The notes: generated by a model from the letters alone, not told the origin. Counted from the first letter of the stretch, positions 1 to 8,420 are shown. The stretch is DNA of 9,905 nucleotides from Bacteroidales bacterium UBA2295 (GCA_002345825.1 DDWD01000146.1:1-9905), one strand, 5' to 3'. A program made the numbers and translations.

Positions 1-1339
<1,339 letters not shown>

Positions 1340-1390
1340 AATGATTGCCAACTGCTTTTTTTCAACTAAGAAGAATGAGTTTAAAGTTCA

Positions 1391-1421
1391 GGGTTTAGGG
1401 TTTAGGGTTTAGGGTTTAGGG
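1391..1421 (+). repeat. TTTAGGG (plant-telomere-like) tandem repeat, G-quadruplex-capable
   Basis: Four perfect copies of GGGTTTA plus a final GGG give five GGG runs separated by four-base TTTA loops. This fits the standard four-run G-quadruplex pattern on the + strand, which is also the RNA-like strand for readthrough from the ABC-F gene. The unit is identical to the plant-type telomere heptamer, but here it is an internal short array in a bacterial intergenic region; no telomere function is implied. Confidence 0.95.
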
Positions 1422-1424
1422 ATT

Positions 1425-1519
1425 GACTTTCAACTTTCGACTTTTGACTTTTGACTTTTGACTTTCAAACTTTCAGACTTTCAAACTTTCAGACTTTCAA
1501 ACTTTCAAACTTTCAGACT
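1425..1519. repeat. ACTTT-core tandem array with period change from 7 to 8 bp
   Basis: Six 7-bp units come first (1425-1466; GACTTTC, AACTTTC, three GACTTTT, GACTTTC). Six 8-bp units follow (1467-1514; AAACTTTC and AGACTTTC, mostly alternating) and then a partial AGACT. All units share the core ACTTT. The array ends 17 bp before the rlmB start, and an in-frame TAA at 1519-1521 shows that it is not a coding extension of rlmB. It contains several TTTG tetramers but no TAnnTTTG, so I cannot place a promoter in it. Function unknown. Confidence 0.93.
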
Positions 1520-1536
1520 AATATAACAACAACACA

Positions 1537-2280
1537 ATGAAACAGAACACATCGGATGTAATATACGGCATTAGGCCGCTGATTGAGGCCATAAACTCGG
1601 GCAAGGAGATTGACAAGGTAATTGTTAAAAAAGGCCTTAGCGGTGAGCTGGTGCAAGAACTAATGAGCCTGCTACGTAGTAGAGGAATTGTGCCACAGTA
1701 TGTTCCTGCCGAAAAATTTGGCCAGTTTGGCCAGCGCAATCATCAGGGGGTTATTGCCTACATCTCGCCAGTTGATTTTGAGCCTATTGAAGAGGTGGTG
1801 GCCCGCTTATGGGAAGATGGAAAAACTCCTTTTATAGTTATTCGCGATAGCGTTACCGATGTACGCAACTTTGGAGCCATTGTGCGAAGCGCCGAATGTG
1901 CTGGTGCGCATGCCGTGGTATTCCCCTCAAAAGGTTCGGCTCGCATAGGTGCCGATGCGGTAAAAACCTCAGCCGGTGCAATTCACCACATTCCAATATG
2001 TAGGGTACATAGCCTTAAGTCAACCATATCGTTCCTACAGCAATCGGGAATAAAAGTAGTTGCTGCCACCGAAAAATCGAGCAAGCTTTACACCCAAACC
2101 ACCATGAGCGAACCCATAGCCATAGTTATGGGCTCCGAGGATACTGGTATTTCGGAAAATGCGCTAAAAATGGCCGACGAGCTAATATCGATCCCCATTA
2201 ACGGAAAGATTAGTTCCCTTAATGTTTCGGTAGCATCAGCCCTAATTATGTATGAAGTGGTTCGGCAACGCGGATTATAA
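1537..2280 (+). CDS. rlmB: 23S rRNA (guanosine-2'-O-)-methyltransferase RlmB (SpoU/TrmH family)
   Basis: Cytoplasmic SPOUT-class enzyme that uses S-adenosylmethionine; RlmB of E. coli 2'-O-methylates G2251 in the peptidyl-transferase P-loop of 23S rRNA. The 247 residues match the usual RlmB length. An N-terminal substrate-binding domain begins with YGIRPLIEAI (10-19), followed by the knotted catalytic domain with all three SpoU motifs. Motif 1 is around 105-117, with Asn111 and Arg117. Motif 2 is IVMGSEDTGI (196-205), with Glu201. Motif 3 is ISIPINGKISSLNVSVA (217-233), with Ser227 and Asn229. The start is fixed by an in-frame TAA at 1519 with no other start codon between. There is no Shine-Dalgarno sequence, as is normal for Bacteroidota. 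Its 3' end overlaps the convergent patatin gene by 6 bp. A sister TrmH-family rRNA or tRNA specificity is possible, but the N-terminal domain favours RlmB. Confidence 0.93.
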   Translation: MKQNTSDVIYGIRPLIEAINSGKEIDKVIVKKGLSGELVQELMSLLRSRGIVPQYVPAEKFGQFGQRNHQGVIAYISPVDFEPIEEVVARLWEDGKTPFIVIRDSVTDVRNFGAIVRSAECAGAHAVVFPSKGSARIGADAVKTSAGAIHHIPICRVHSLKSTISFLQQSGIKVVAATEKSSKLYTQTTMSEPIAIVMGSEDTGISENALKMADELISIPINGKISSLNVSVASALIMYEVVRQRGL

Positions 2281-3171
2281 GCCTGCTTTGTCAAGCGCCT
2301 TGGCGCATGCTTGCTGTCCCAAGGCAATGATATCCTTAGCTCTGTAAAACTCGAAAACGCCACAGGCATCCTTCGATGTTTCAACAAACACATCGGGTGG
2401 GAAATCTTTGATTGCCTGCTGGGTAGCACTATTCATCATTACCTGTATTACGCGGTAAAGCAAATCGATATAGCCCAGCTTGTTCGCTTTATCGAGCTTA
2501 TTTTTCTCATCGCCCTCAAAAAACTCGTACCATTTCTCTTTAAGCTGATCAAATGTCGATTTATCCTCATCCGACTCATAATGTTTAATATCAACCTTTT
2601 TAGGCATTTTATAAGGAATTATGGCATTGCAGTCAACGGCAATTACCAAATCAGCATCATCCTTTTTGAGTTGCTCAAGGGGAAGTGGGTAAAGCACGCC
2701 GCCATCAACAAGCAGTCCATTCACACTCTTTACCGGAGTGAAAACACCGGGTATAGAAATTGAAGCCCGAAGTGCCTGACGTAAATTGCCCTTATTGTAT
2801 GTAATGGCCTTGTTGTTAATAATATCAGTAGCCAAAATCACCATTGACTTGGCAAGCTGTTCGATACTCTTATCGGGGATAAAGCCCAGCTCCTGCATCT
2901 CCTCAAAAATCTTTTCACCTTTAATAAAACCATTGGTCCCCAGCGTAAAATCAATAAGACCCAGCACATCCATTCGGGTAAGCTTTACAACCCAATTCTT
3001 AAAATCGGGTAATGTACCAGCAGCATACATTCCGCCAACCACAGCACCCATTGAGCTCCCCGAAAGAGAAACAATTTGATACCCCCGCTTTTGAATCTCA
3101 TCAATAACACCAATGTGTGCAAGGCCTCTTGCTCCGCCACTGGATAGCGCTAAGGCAATCTTTTTGCTCAT
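2275..3171 (-). CDS. Patatin-like phospholipase (RssA/YchK type)
   Basis: Predicted serine acyl-hydrolase of the patatin family, which uses a Ser-Asp dyad to cleave acyl chains from phospholipids or other lipids. All three signatures are intact in the 298 residues: the oxyanion glycine loop SSGGARG (10-16), the nucleophile elbow GSSMG with Ser40, and DGG with Asp156. The family core ends near residue 185. The remainder (about 190-298) is a charged, variable region of unknown role, rich in Lys, Asp and Glu around 195-230. There is no signal peptide, so it should be cytoplasmic or membrane-peripheral. The ATG overlaps the stop of the upstream channel gene (ATGA), which argues for translational coupling. 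The stop lies in the palindrome TTATAA shared with rlmB. The natural substrate cannot be read from the sequence. Confidence 0.92.
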   Translation of the reverse strand: MSKKIALALSSGGARGLAHIGVIDEIQKRGYQIVSLSGSSMGAVVGGMYAAGTLPDFKNWVVKLTRMDVLGLIDFTLGTNGFIKGEKIFEEMQELGFIPDKSIEQLAKSMVILATDIINNKAITYNKGNLRQALRASISIPGVFTPVKSVNGLLVDGGVLYPLPLEQLKKDDADLVIAVDCNAIIPYKMPKKVDIKHYESDEDKSTFDQLKEKWYEFFEGDEKNKLDKANKLGYIDLLYRVIQVMMNSATQQAIKDFPPDVFVETSKDACGVFEFYRAKDIIALGQQACAKALDKAGL

Positions 3172-4469
3172 ATCTGTTTGCTATTAAAAGTGTTTGCAAT
3201 AACTTGAAAATCGTCTCCCGATGGATTTTGGAAAACTCTCAGTTCGAACTCAGGCACTACGGCCATTATATGATCGAATACATCGGCCTGCACCTCCTCG
3301 TAGTTCACCCATGACTTCTCTGCAGAAAAGCAGTATACCTCTAAAGGAATTCCCCTATCGGTTGGCTGCATCTGACGTACCATCTGAATTGTCTGGCTAT
3401 TTACCTTGGGATGGTGAGTTAAATAAGCTTCAATGTACTTGCGAAAAACGCCTAAGTTGGTCATTCTTCGGCCATTTACAGGCACCGAAGTATCGAAACC
3501 CATTTTTACGTTGAACTCCTCAATTTCTTTTGATCGCATATCGATGTAATCCTTAAGGATATGAATCTTTTTGAGTTTGTCCAACAGCTCGGGTGAACAG
3601 AACTTAACGCTTCGCATATCTATAAAAATGGAACGCTTTATCCTTCGCCCATCTGCCCCCTCTTCCATCCCTTTCCAGTTTGTAAAACTTTCCGACACCA
3701 AAGCGTAGGTGGGAATTGTGCTAATGGTTCTATCCCAATTCTGTACCTTTACTGTATTTAGGCTGATTTCAAGCACCGTACCGTCGGCACCGCGGCTAGG
3801 CATCTCAATCCAATCGCCCGGTTTCACCATATTGTTAGCCGATACCTGAACCGAGGCCACAAGACCTAGAATAGTATCTTTAAAAACCAAGGTGAGAATT
3901 GCTGCCGAAGCCCCCATTCCAACCAGCAGATTCTTAACATCCTTATCAAAAACAATGGCAATTATAACTATGCCTGCAAAAATGTAAACTATGATTTTGA
4001 ATAGCTGGATATACCCCTTTATGGGTCTATTCCTTGCCATATCAAGATTAAGGTACACATCATGCAGGGCATCGAGGAAGGAGTTTATTACAAATACCCA
4101 GGCCAAAACTATGTATACCTTAGTTAGATTAACGATGGTAAGGGTTAAATCTGGGTTAAAATCGTATAGCGCTATCCCAATGGTAAACTGAATAACTAGG
4201 GCTGGAGCCAAATGCGATAGTTTATGAAACACCTTTCGGGTTACAAGATAATTATCCCATTTATTTTTTGTTTTTTGGGTTATCCGCGTAAGCCCCACTA
4301 CAATTATCCGTTTGGCAATATAGTTGGCCAATACAGCAAGTATAAGTATTGAAATTATGGCAGTAAAAACTTTGGTATATTGAGCCAAATCTGCGCTTAG
4401 GCCTATGCTTTGTAACCAAAATTCAAAATTCTCTAAAAACTCATAAGTCTTTGTAGCACTATTTTCCAT
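3168..4469 (-). CDS. MscS-family mechanosensitive channel, YbdG (MscM) type
   Basis: Inner-membrane channel of the MscS superfamily; members open under membrane tension and relieve hypo-osmotic stress. The 433 residues compare with about 415 in E. coli YbdG, and the arrangement is YbdG-like. There are five hydrophobic segments (roughly 34-56, 85-103, 112-135, 155-174 and 178-208). The last is the glycine/alanine-rich pore helix starting LLVGMGASAAILTLVFKD (181-198). The beta-domain follows with VKPGDWIEM (215-223) and NWDRTISTIPTYAL (244-257). A long C-terminal domain (about 275-433) includes the insertion between the beta-domain and the C-terminal alpha/beta fold that distinguishes YbdG from short MscS. 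The RPIKGYIQLFKI stretch (148-159) before the penultimate helix is also YbdG-like. A TAnnTTTG promoter element lies about 30 bp upstream. It is first in a two-gene unit with the patatin gene, overlapping it by 4 bp. Confidence 0.93.
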   Translation of the reverse strand: MENSATKTYEFLENFEFWLQSIGLSADLAQYTKVFTAIISILILAVLANYIAKRIIVVGLTRITQKTKNKWDNYLVTRKVFHKLSHLAPALVIQFTIGIALYDFNPDLTLTIVNLTKVYIVLAWVFVINSFLDALHDVYLNLDMARNRPIKGYIQLFKIIVYIFAGIVIIAIVFDKDVKNLLVGMGASAAILTLVFKDTILGLVASVQVSANNMVKPGDWIEMPSRGADGTVLEISLNTVKVQNWDRTISTIPTYALVSESFTNWKGMEEGADGRRIKRSIFIDMRSVKFCSPELLDKLKKIHILKDYIDMRSKEIEEFNVKMGFDTSVPVNGRRMTNLGVFRKYIEAYLTHHPKVNSQTIQMVRQMQPTDRGIPLEVYCFSAEKSWVNYEEVQADVFDHIMAVVPEFELRVFQNPSGDDFQVIANTFNSKQI

Positions 4470-4498
4470 TAGAAAGTATTTTTAAAAATTCAAGAACA

Positions 4499-4506
4499 CA
4501 AATCTA
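4499..4506 (-). promoter_or_regulatory. Putative Bacteroidota promoter -7 element for the channel-patatin unit
   Basis: Read on the minus strand, the bases are TAGATTTG, a full match to the phylum's -7 consensus TAnnTTTG, placed about 30 bp before the channel ATG. No -33 TTTG is seen at the usual spacing, which lowers confidence. A near-copy (TAGATTTA) lies 9 bp further upstream at 4508-4515. Confidence 0.5.
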
Positions 4507-4586
4507 ATAAATCTAAACTTAAAAAGCTAATACTAAAAGAGCAAATCGCCCCTAACTCTTGGTGCTATTGATACCAACATTTTCAC

Positions 4587-4594
4587 TAACTTTG
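4587..4594 (+). promoter_or_regulatory. Putative Bacteroidota promoter -7 element for the rpe operon
   Basis: TAACTTTG matches TAnnTTTG exactly and sits 17 bp before the rpe ATG, implying a very short leader. The nearest -33 candidate is ATTG at 4567-4570 with a 16-bp spacer, slightly short of the usual range. Together with the element at 4499-4506 it makes the 142-bp gap a divergent promoter region. Confidence 0.55.
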
Positions 4595-4611
4595 CGAAAA
4601 AGTATTGAATT

Positions 4612-5262
4612 ATGATAAGATATATTGCCCCTTCGCTCCTATCGGCCGATTTTAACAACTTGGGACGCGACATCGAAATGGTAAACCAAAGCGAGGCCGA
4701 TTGGTTTCATTTGGATATAATGGACGGCGTGTTTGTACCCAATATGTCGTACGGATTTCCGGTAGTGGAGCATATTGCCAAGCTGGCAAAAAAACCGTTG
4801 GATGTACATTTAATGATAGTTGACCCCGACCGCTACTTGCAGCGTTTCAAGGATGCTGGGGCTAATATTCTCACCGTTCACTGGGAAGCCTGCACGCACC
4901 TGCACAGAACTGTATCAGAGATAAAAAGGCTAGGAATGCAAGCCGGCGTTTCGCTAAATCCGCATACACCCGTTGAGCTGTTAAACGAGATTCTTCCCGA
5001 TCTCGATATGGTGCTAATCATGAGCGTAAATCCTGGGTTTGGAGGCCAAAGCTTTATCGAGAACAGCATCTCGAAAATTGAAAGACTCCGCAAGATGATT
5101 GACGAAAAGGGCGGCAACACCCTAATTGAAGTTGATGGTGGTGTAGGTCCACACAATGCTGGAAAGCTTTACCAAGCTGGTGCCAACGTGCTAGTAGCAG
5201 GCAATGCCGTTTTTAAGGCCGAAGATCCAACTGAAGCAATAAAAATCATAAAAAACTCATAA
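4612..5262 (+). CDS. rpe: Ribulose-phosphate 3-epimerase
   Basis: Interconverts D-ribulose 5-phosphate and D-xylulose 5-phosphate in the non-oxidative pentose phosphate pathway; a cytoplasmic metal-dependent TIM barrel. The 216 residues are close to family length (about 220). The N-terminus IAPSLLSADF (5-14) is the family's first strand. Metal and catalytic residues are all visible: His33 and Asp35 in FHLDIMDG, His66 in DVHLM, and Asp175 in EVDGG; Asp35 and Asp175 are the expected acid/base pair. The flexible loop is MSVNPGFGGQ (137-146), and the phosphate-binding end includes LVAGNAVF (194-201). The only plausible start is the ATG 17 bp after the TAACTTTG element. Its stop overlaps the next gene by one base (TAATG), so it leads a tightly packed three-gene unit. 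Confidence 0.96.
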   Translation: MIRYIAPSLLSADFNNLGRDIEMVNQSEADWFHLDIMDGVFVPNMSYGFPVVEHIAKLAKKPLDVHLMIVDPDRYLQRFKDAGANILTVHWEACTHLHRTVSEIKRLGMQAGVSLNPHTPVELLNEILPDLDMVLIMSVNPGFGGQSFIENSISKIERLRKMIDEKGGNTLIEVDGGVGPHNAGKLYQAGANVLVAGNAVFKAEDPTEAIKIIKNS

Positions 5263-6023
5263 TGATGCACCAATACATAAAAGCAATTGTAAGACAACCG
5301 GGAAAGAACTTTGCTGATGGTATAACCTCATCGAACTTAGGTAAACCAGTATACGAAAAAGCTCTAGAGCAACACAATATCTATTGCGAAGCTCTAAAAA
5401 AATGTGGTGTGGAAATTATTGTCCTTGAGGCCGATGAGCGATACCCCGATGGTTGCTTTGTAGAGGATACAGCTGTTGTAACCAAGGAGGTTGCCATTAT
5501 ATCAAGGCCTGGCGACCCTGCTCGCCTTGGAGAACAGGAAAGGATAGCCTCTGTACTTGCTGACTATAAATCGATAGAAAGTATTGTTGCACCCGGAACC
5601 CTCGAGGGGGGCGATATTATGAGGGTTGAAAATCATTTCTACATTGGGTTAACCAAGCGAACCAACCGTGAGGGTGCAAAACAACTTTCATCCATTCTCG
5701 AAAAGTATGGATACACATCATCAACTGTTTCGGTAAATGATATACTACACCTAAAAACAGGGATAGCCTATTTGGGAAACAACAACTTTATTGCTGTTCA
5801 GGAGATGGCTCACATCGCTCAAAATATCAATGTTATTATTCTTGATAAGGGCGAGGAATACTCTGCCAACTGCCTAAAAGTAAACGACAACCTGCTTATC
5901 CCAAAAGGATTTCCAACATCGAAACAGAAAATTATAGAATTAGACTACAATATTATTGAGGTTGAGATGTCGGAGTTTAGAAAGATGGACGGAGGGTTAA
6001 CTTGCCTTTCGTTACTATTTTAG
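5262..6023 (+). CDS. ddaH: N(G),N(G)-dimethylarginine dimethylaminohydrolase (DDAH) family protein
   Basis: Member of the guanidino-group-modifying superfamily. DDAH hydrolyses N-omega-methylated arginines to citrulline and methylamines in the cytoplasm. The 253 residues align along their whole length, as I recall it, with Pseudomonas aeruginosa DDAH (254 aa). The catalytic set is intact: Glu115 in LEGGDIM, His163 in ILHLKTG, and nucleophile Cys248 in GGLTCLSL near the C-terminus. Substrate-contact positions are also kept: Asp63, Glu68 and Asp69 in PDGCFVEDT, Arg88, and Arg133. DGITSSNLGKP (19-29) is the family lid region. The start overlaps the rpe stop (TAATG); a second ATG at 5265 is equally possible, giving 252 residues. 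It is followed after 12 bp by pabA. Arginine deiminase-like or other guanidine substrates cannot be excluded from sequence alone. Confidence 0.87.
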   Translation: MMHQYIKAIVRQPGKNFADGITSSNLGKPVYEKALEQHNIYCEALKKCGVEIIVLEADERYPDGCFVEDTAVVTKEVAIISRPGDPARLGEQERIASVLADYKSIESIVAPGTLEGGDIMRVENHFYIGLTKRTNREGAKQLSSILEKYGYTSSTVSVNDILHLKTGIAYLGNNNFIAVQEMAHIAQNINVIILDKGEEYSANCLKVNDNLLIPKGFPTSKQKIIELDYNIIEVEMSEFRKMDGGLTCLSLLF

Positions 6024-6035
6024 CAAAAAGTATCA

Positions 6036-6611
6036 ATGCCAAAAGTCCTTATCCTCGACAACTACGACTCGTTTACCTACAACCTATTCCACTACGTAGA
6101 CGAGTTTGAAGATATTGATGTGGATGTGATTAGAAATAAAGAGATTAATCTGGATGAAGTTAACCGCTACCATGGCATTATTCTGTCGCCCGGCCCAGGG
6201 TTACCTTACGAATCGGGCTTGCTATTGCCTCTCATTGAACGATACAAGCATAGCAAAAAGATTTTTGGTGTATGCCTTGGGCAACAAGCCATTGCCGAGG
6301 TATTTGGAGGAACACTTGAGAACCTCGACGAGGTTTACCATGGTGTAGCAACATCAATAAATATAAACCAACCCCAACACTACCTGTTCGACGATTTGCC
6401 CAGCAGAATGGATGTGGGGCGTTACCACTCATGGGTAGTATCAAAAAACACCTTACCAAGTTGCCTTAGTATTGATGCCATTGACGACAACGGGTCAATT
6501 ATGGCTTTAAGCCATCGTGAGCTAGATATTTGTGCTGTACAGTTCCATCCCGAGTCAATTCTCACTCCGTATGGTAAACAAATAATTTTTAACTGGCTCG
6601 AAACTATCTAA
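6036..6611 (+). CDS. pabA: Glutamine amidotransferase component of aminodeoxychorismate/anthranilate synthase
   Basis: Class I glutaminase subunit that supplies ammonia to a chorismate-using partner, either PabB (folate precursor p-aminobenzoate) or TrpE (tryptophan). The 191 residues are full length. The N-terminus LILDNYDSFTYNL (5-17) and the oxyanion region LSPGPGLP (50-57) are typical. The triad is Cys80 in GVCLGQQ plus His171 and Glu173 in FHPES. The GQQ after the nucleophile replaces the common GHQ, a variant I associate with Bacteroidota homologues. No pabB, pabC, trpE or other trp gene is adjacent, so the partner must be encoded elsewhere and the PabA versus TrpG assignment is open; PabA is favoured only because trpG usually sits in a trp cluster. 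It is last in the rpe unit, 12 bp after DDAH, and followed by a terminator hairpin. Confidence 0.9.
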   Translation: MPKVLILDNYDSFTYNLFHYVDEFEDIDVDVIRNKEINLDEVNRYHGIILSPGPGLPYESGLLLPLIERYKHSKKIFGVCLGQQAIAEVFGGTLENLDEVYHGVATSININQPQHYLFDDLPSRMDVGRYHSWVVSKNTLPSCLSIDAIDDNGSIMALSHRELDICAVQFHPESILTPYGKQIIFNWLETI

Positions 6612-6640
6612 TTACAACACAACACAAAGCATTAAAACAA

Positions 6641-6685
6641 AACTCTGATAGGTTGCACTTTTGTCAATGCTGGCCTATCAGAGTT
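6641..6685 (-). terminator. Hairpin terminator between convergent pabA and C69 genes (likely bidirectional)
   Basis: A perfect 12-bp inverted repeat (AACTCTGATAGG at 6641-6652, CCTATCAGAGTT at 6674-6685) encloses a 21-base loop. The loop can itself fold into a small hairpin around TTTT (6653-6667). On the minus strand the stem runs into a U-rich tail (TTTTGTTTTAAT), a good intrinsic terminator for the C69 gene, whose stop is 37 bp upstream. On the plus strand the tail is weak (CTATATTTGG), so termination of the rpe-pabA unit here is less certain. Confidence 0.8.
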
Positions 6686-6722
6686 CTATATTTGGACACA
6701 TAACAATGTTAAGATCTAGCTC

Positions 6723-8363
6723 TTACTCCAAATTATTGGTGTACCTAACAATAATTTGATTTCTGAGATCTAAAAACATCTTAGTAACCTCATCCATCTT
6801 GCTATTCGAATACTTAGTCAGATATTGGCGAGCTAATGCTGGATCCTTTTTGTATAGCTTGCTCGCTTCAGCCTCAATCTGGGCTTGATTTGCAAATAGA
6901 TCGGCCTCAAACGGGTCGCGTACTGCCCTAACATCCTTAGCTATGTGCTGGAAACGAAGATTGGCTAGGTTGTCGACAAAATCGATAGCCCAACGCGCCG
7001 ACTTTTCATCATAAACATTAGGATTGTAAGTATTGTATGTTTCTGCAACCGATAAATTCCCTGCATATATTGGCACGTAAGGGCTAAAGTAGGGATTATC
7101 GAGATAAACCCAATATACACCTCCAATTTCATTAGGCAACCATCCACGAAGCTGAGTAACCATTCCGTAATGCCCCCTATGGCGCGCCACGGGCCTGCGA
7201 TAGGTTTGTTTTAACAACTTTCGCATCTCGCTATCGGGGAAAGGAGTTGCTAATGGGCTTTTCACAAATCCTCCTTTACCGTCGGGGACAAGCCACTCAG
7301 GGTAAGAAGTCATATCGTAGATAGTACCCTCAAAGGTAGAACGTTGAAACGCAATAATATCTTGAACACTGATTTTTTGCTCAGGAACGGCTGAGAATGG
7401 ATAAATGGAAACTGGCTCTACGAACTGAAAGTATGGCTCCTTCCCCTTGTATGGGTTGCTAGGATCTAACATCCTATTGGGCCACTCCTTAAGGTTAGGC
7501 ATAAATGTATGATAAAACAGCCAGAACCTGCTTGTGGCAAATTCCTGGGGAATTCGAGCATAAACCTCCTGCCAAACGAAAGGTTCACCAGACTGTGGAT
7601 TGTACCATCCCCTATCGATAGCCTCCTGCAAATAGTTATCTGACACCAAAAAATTATTCTTGTCCTTTGGATCGATCTGCTTAATTATACTCCAATTAGG
7701 AATCATAGTAGCCTCATCATCAGGCAATCGCTGTGCAGCCCATATTGCACCGGGTTTGTTGCTTTCAGGAGTCCAGTCTGCACCCACTCCAAAAACTTCA
7801 AAAACCCAAGCCTCTTCAGTATCGGCAATCACCAAGGCCTCAGAACCATCACCGCTCGATGGAAGGAAACCGTAGGTTGTGCACAAATCACCAATAAACT
7901 GAACCGCATCGCGAGCTTTTTGGTAGCGTTGAAGTGCAAAAATCATTGCCTGCTCAATGGTCATAATCTGCTTGCCGTTGTCCATTGTGCATATTAGCTC
8001 GTTGCGTTGCGAAGTGGTACTCTCGGCAATGGCCAGCTGATACTCGTTGATGTGCGAATAGGCCGATTGAAAGTAACCGTAGGTTTTTTCAACCTGTGGA
8101 AGATATCCTAAGATTTTACCATCGTCGGTTAGTGGTCTATCCGCATCTTGTATTCCCCAGAATATGGGAGCCATTTCGCCTTTCTTAAATCTTTTGCCCG
8201 GCACGTAGAATATCCTAGAATCGGGACCAGTATCGGTGTGCGAAATAATTACCGAACCATCGGCTGATGCTTTCTTGCCAACGGCAATTACTGTGCACGC
8301 CAACGAGCTACTAACGGTACCAGCTAGCAGTCCAAGAAAGAAAAGGGATTTAATCAGTTTCAT
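6723..8363 (-). CDS. Secreted C69-family dipeptidase (Ntn hydrolase)
   Basis: Peptidase family C69 (U34) enzyme, which cleaves dipeptides using an N-terminal cysteine nucleophile exposed by processing. From the ATG at 8363 the protein is 546 residues. It begins with a signal peptide (two Lys near the start, then a hydrophobic run to about residue 17) ending SSSLA, directly followed by Cys23 in CTVIAVGKKASADGS, the expected nucleophile. Family landmarks follow: SHTDT (about 38-42), INEYQLAIAEST with the conserved Glu-Ser, DTEEAWVFEVFG, and a C-terminal part with HRGHYG and QLRGWLPNEIGGVYWVYLDN. An in-frame ATG 135 bp upstream (8498) would put 45 basic/mixed residues before the signal peptide and lies upstream of the promoter at 8421-8451, so 8363 is the better start. 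SLAC is not a good lipobox, so periplasmic location is more likely than a lipoprotein. It lies downstream of an aminopeptidase gene on the same strand. Confidence 0.92.
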   Translation of the reverse strand: MKLIKSLFFLGLLAGTVSSSLACTVIAVGKKASADGSVIISHTDTGPDSRIFYVPGKRFKKGEMAPIFWGIQDADRPLTDDGKILGYLPQVEKTYGYFQSAYSHINEYQLAIAESTTSQRNELICTMDNGKQIMTIEQAMIFALQRYQKARDAVQFIGDLCTTYGFLPSSGDGSEALVIADTEEAWVFEVFGVGADWTPESNKPGAIWAAQRLPDDEATMIPNWSIIKQIDPKDKNNFLVSDNYLQEAIDRGWYNPQSGEPFVWQEVYARIPQEFATSRFWLFYHTFMPNLKEWPNRMLDPSNPYKGKEPYFQFVEPVSIYPFSAVPEQKISVQDIIAFQRSTFEGTIYDMTSYPEWLVPDGKGGFVKSPLATPFPDSEMRKLLKQTYRRPVARHRGHYGMVTQLRGWLPNEIGGVYWVYLDNPYFSPYVPIYAGNLSVAETYNTYNPNVYDEKSARWAIDFVDNLANLRFQHIAKDVRAVRDPFEADLFANQAQIEAEASKLYKKDPALARQYLTKYSNSKMDEVTKMFLDLRNQIIVRYTNNLE

Positions 8364-8420
8364 TGTATCTATTATTTTGGTGATCAGTGTGATTAATTTC
8401 AAAGTTGACCCGCTTAAACA

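Noticed and set aside
1340..1365. Intrinsic terminator at the T7 run (1356-1362) after the ABC-F gene
   Set aside because: No inverted repeat of useful length precedes the T-run.
1391..1421. A chromosome or linear plasmid telomere
   Set aside because: The array is only 31 bp, lies between two intact genes, and has no terminal hairpin or other end structure.
6641..6685. Small RNA gene or attachment site at the inverted repeat
   Set aside because: A perfect stem between two convergent gene ends with a U-rich tail is best explained as a terminator; no integrase or promoter is near.
8341..8363. Lipoprotein signal for the C69 dipeptidase (Cys after SSSLA)
   Set aside because: The residues before Cys (S-L-A) fit a lipobox poorly, and the Cys is needed as the N-terminal nucleophile of this family.
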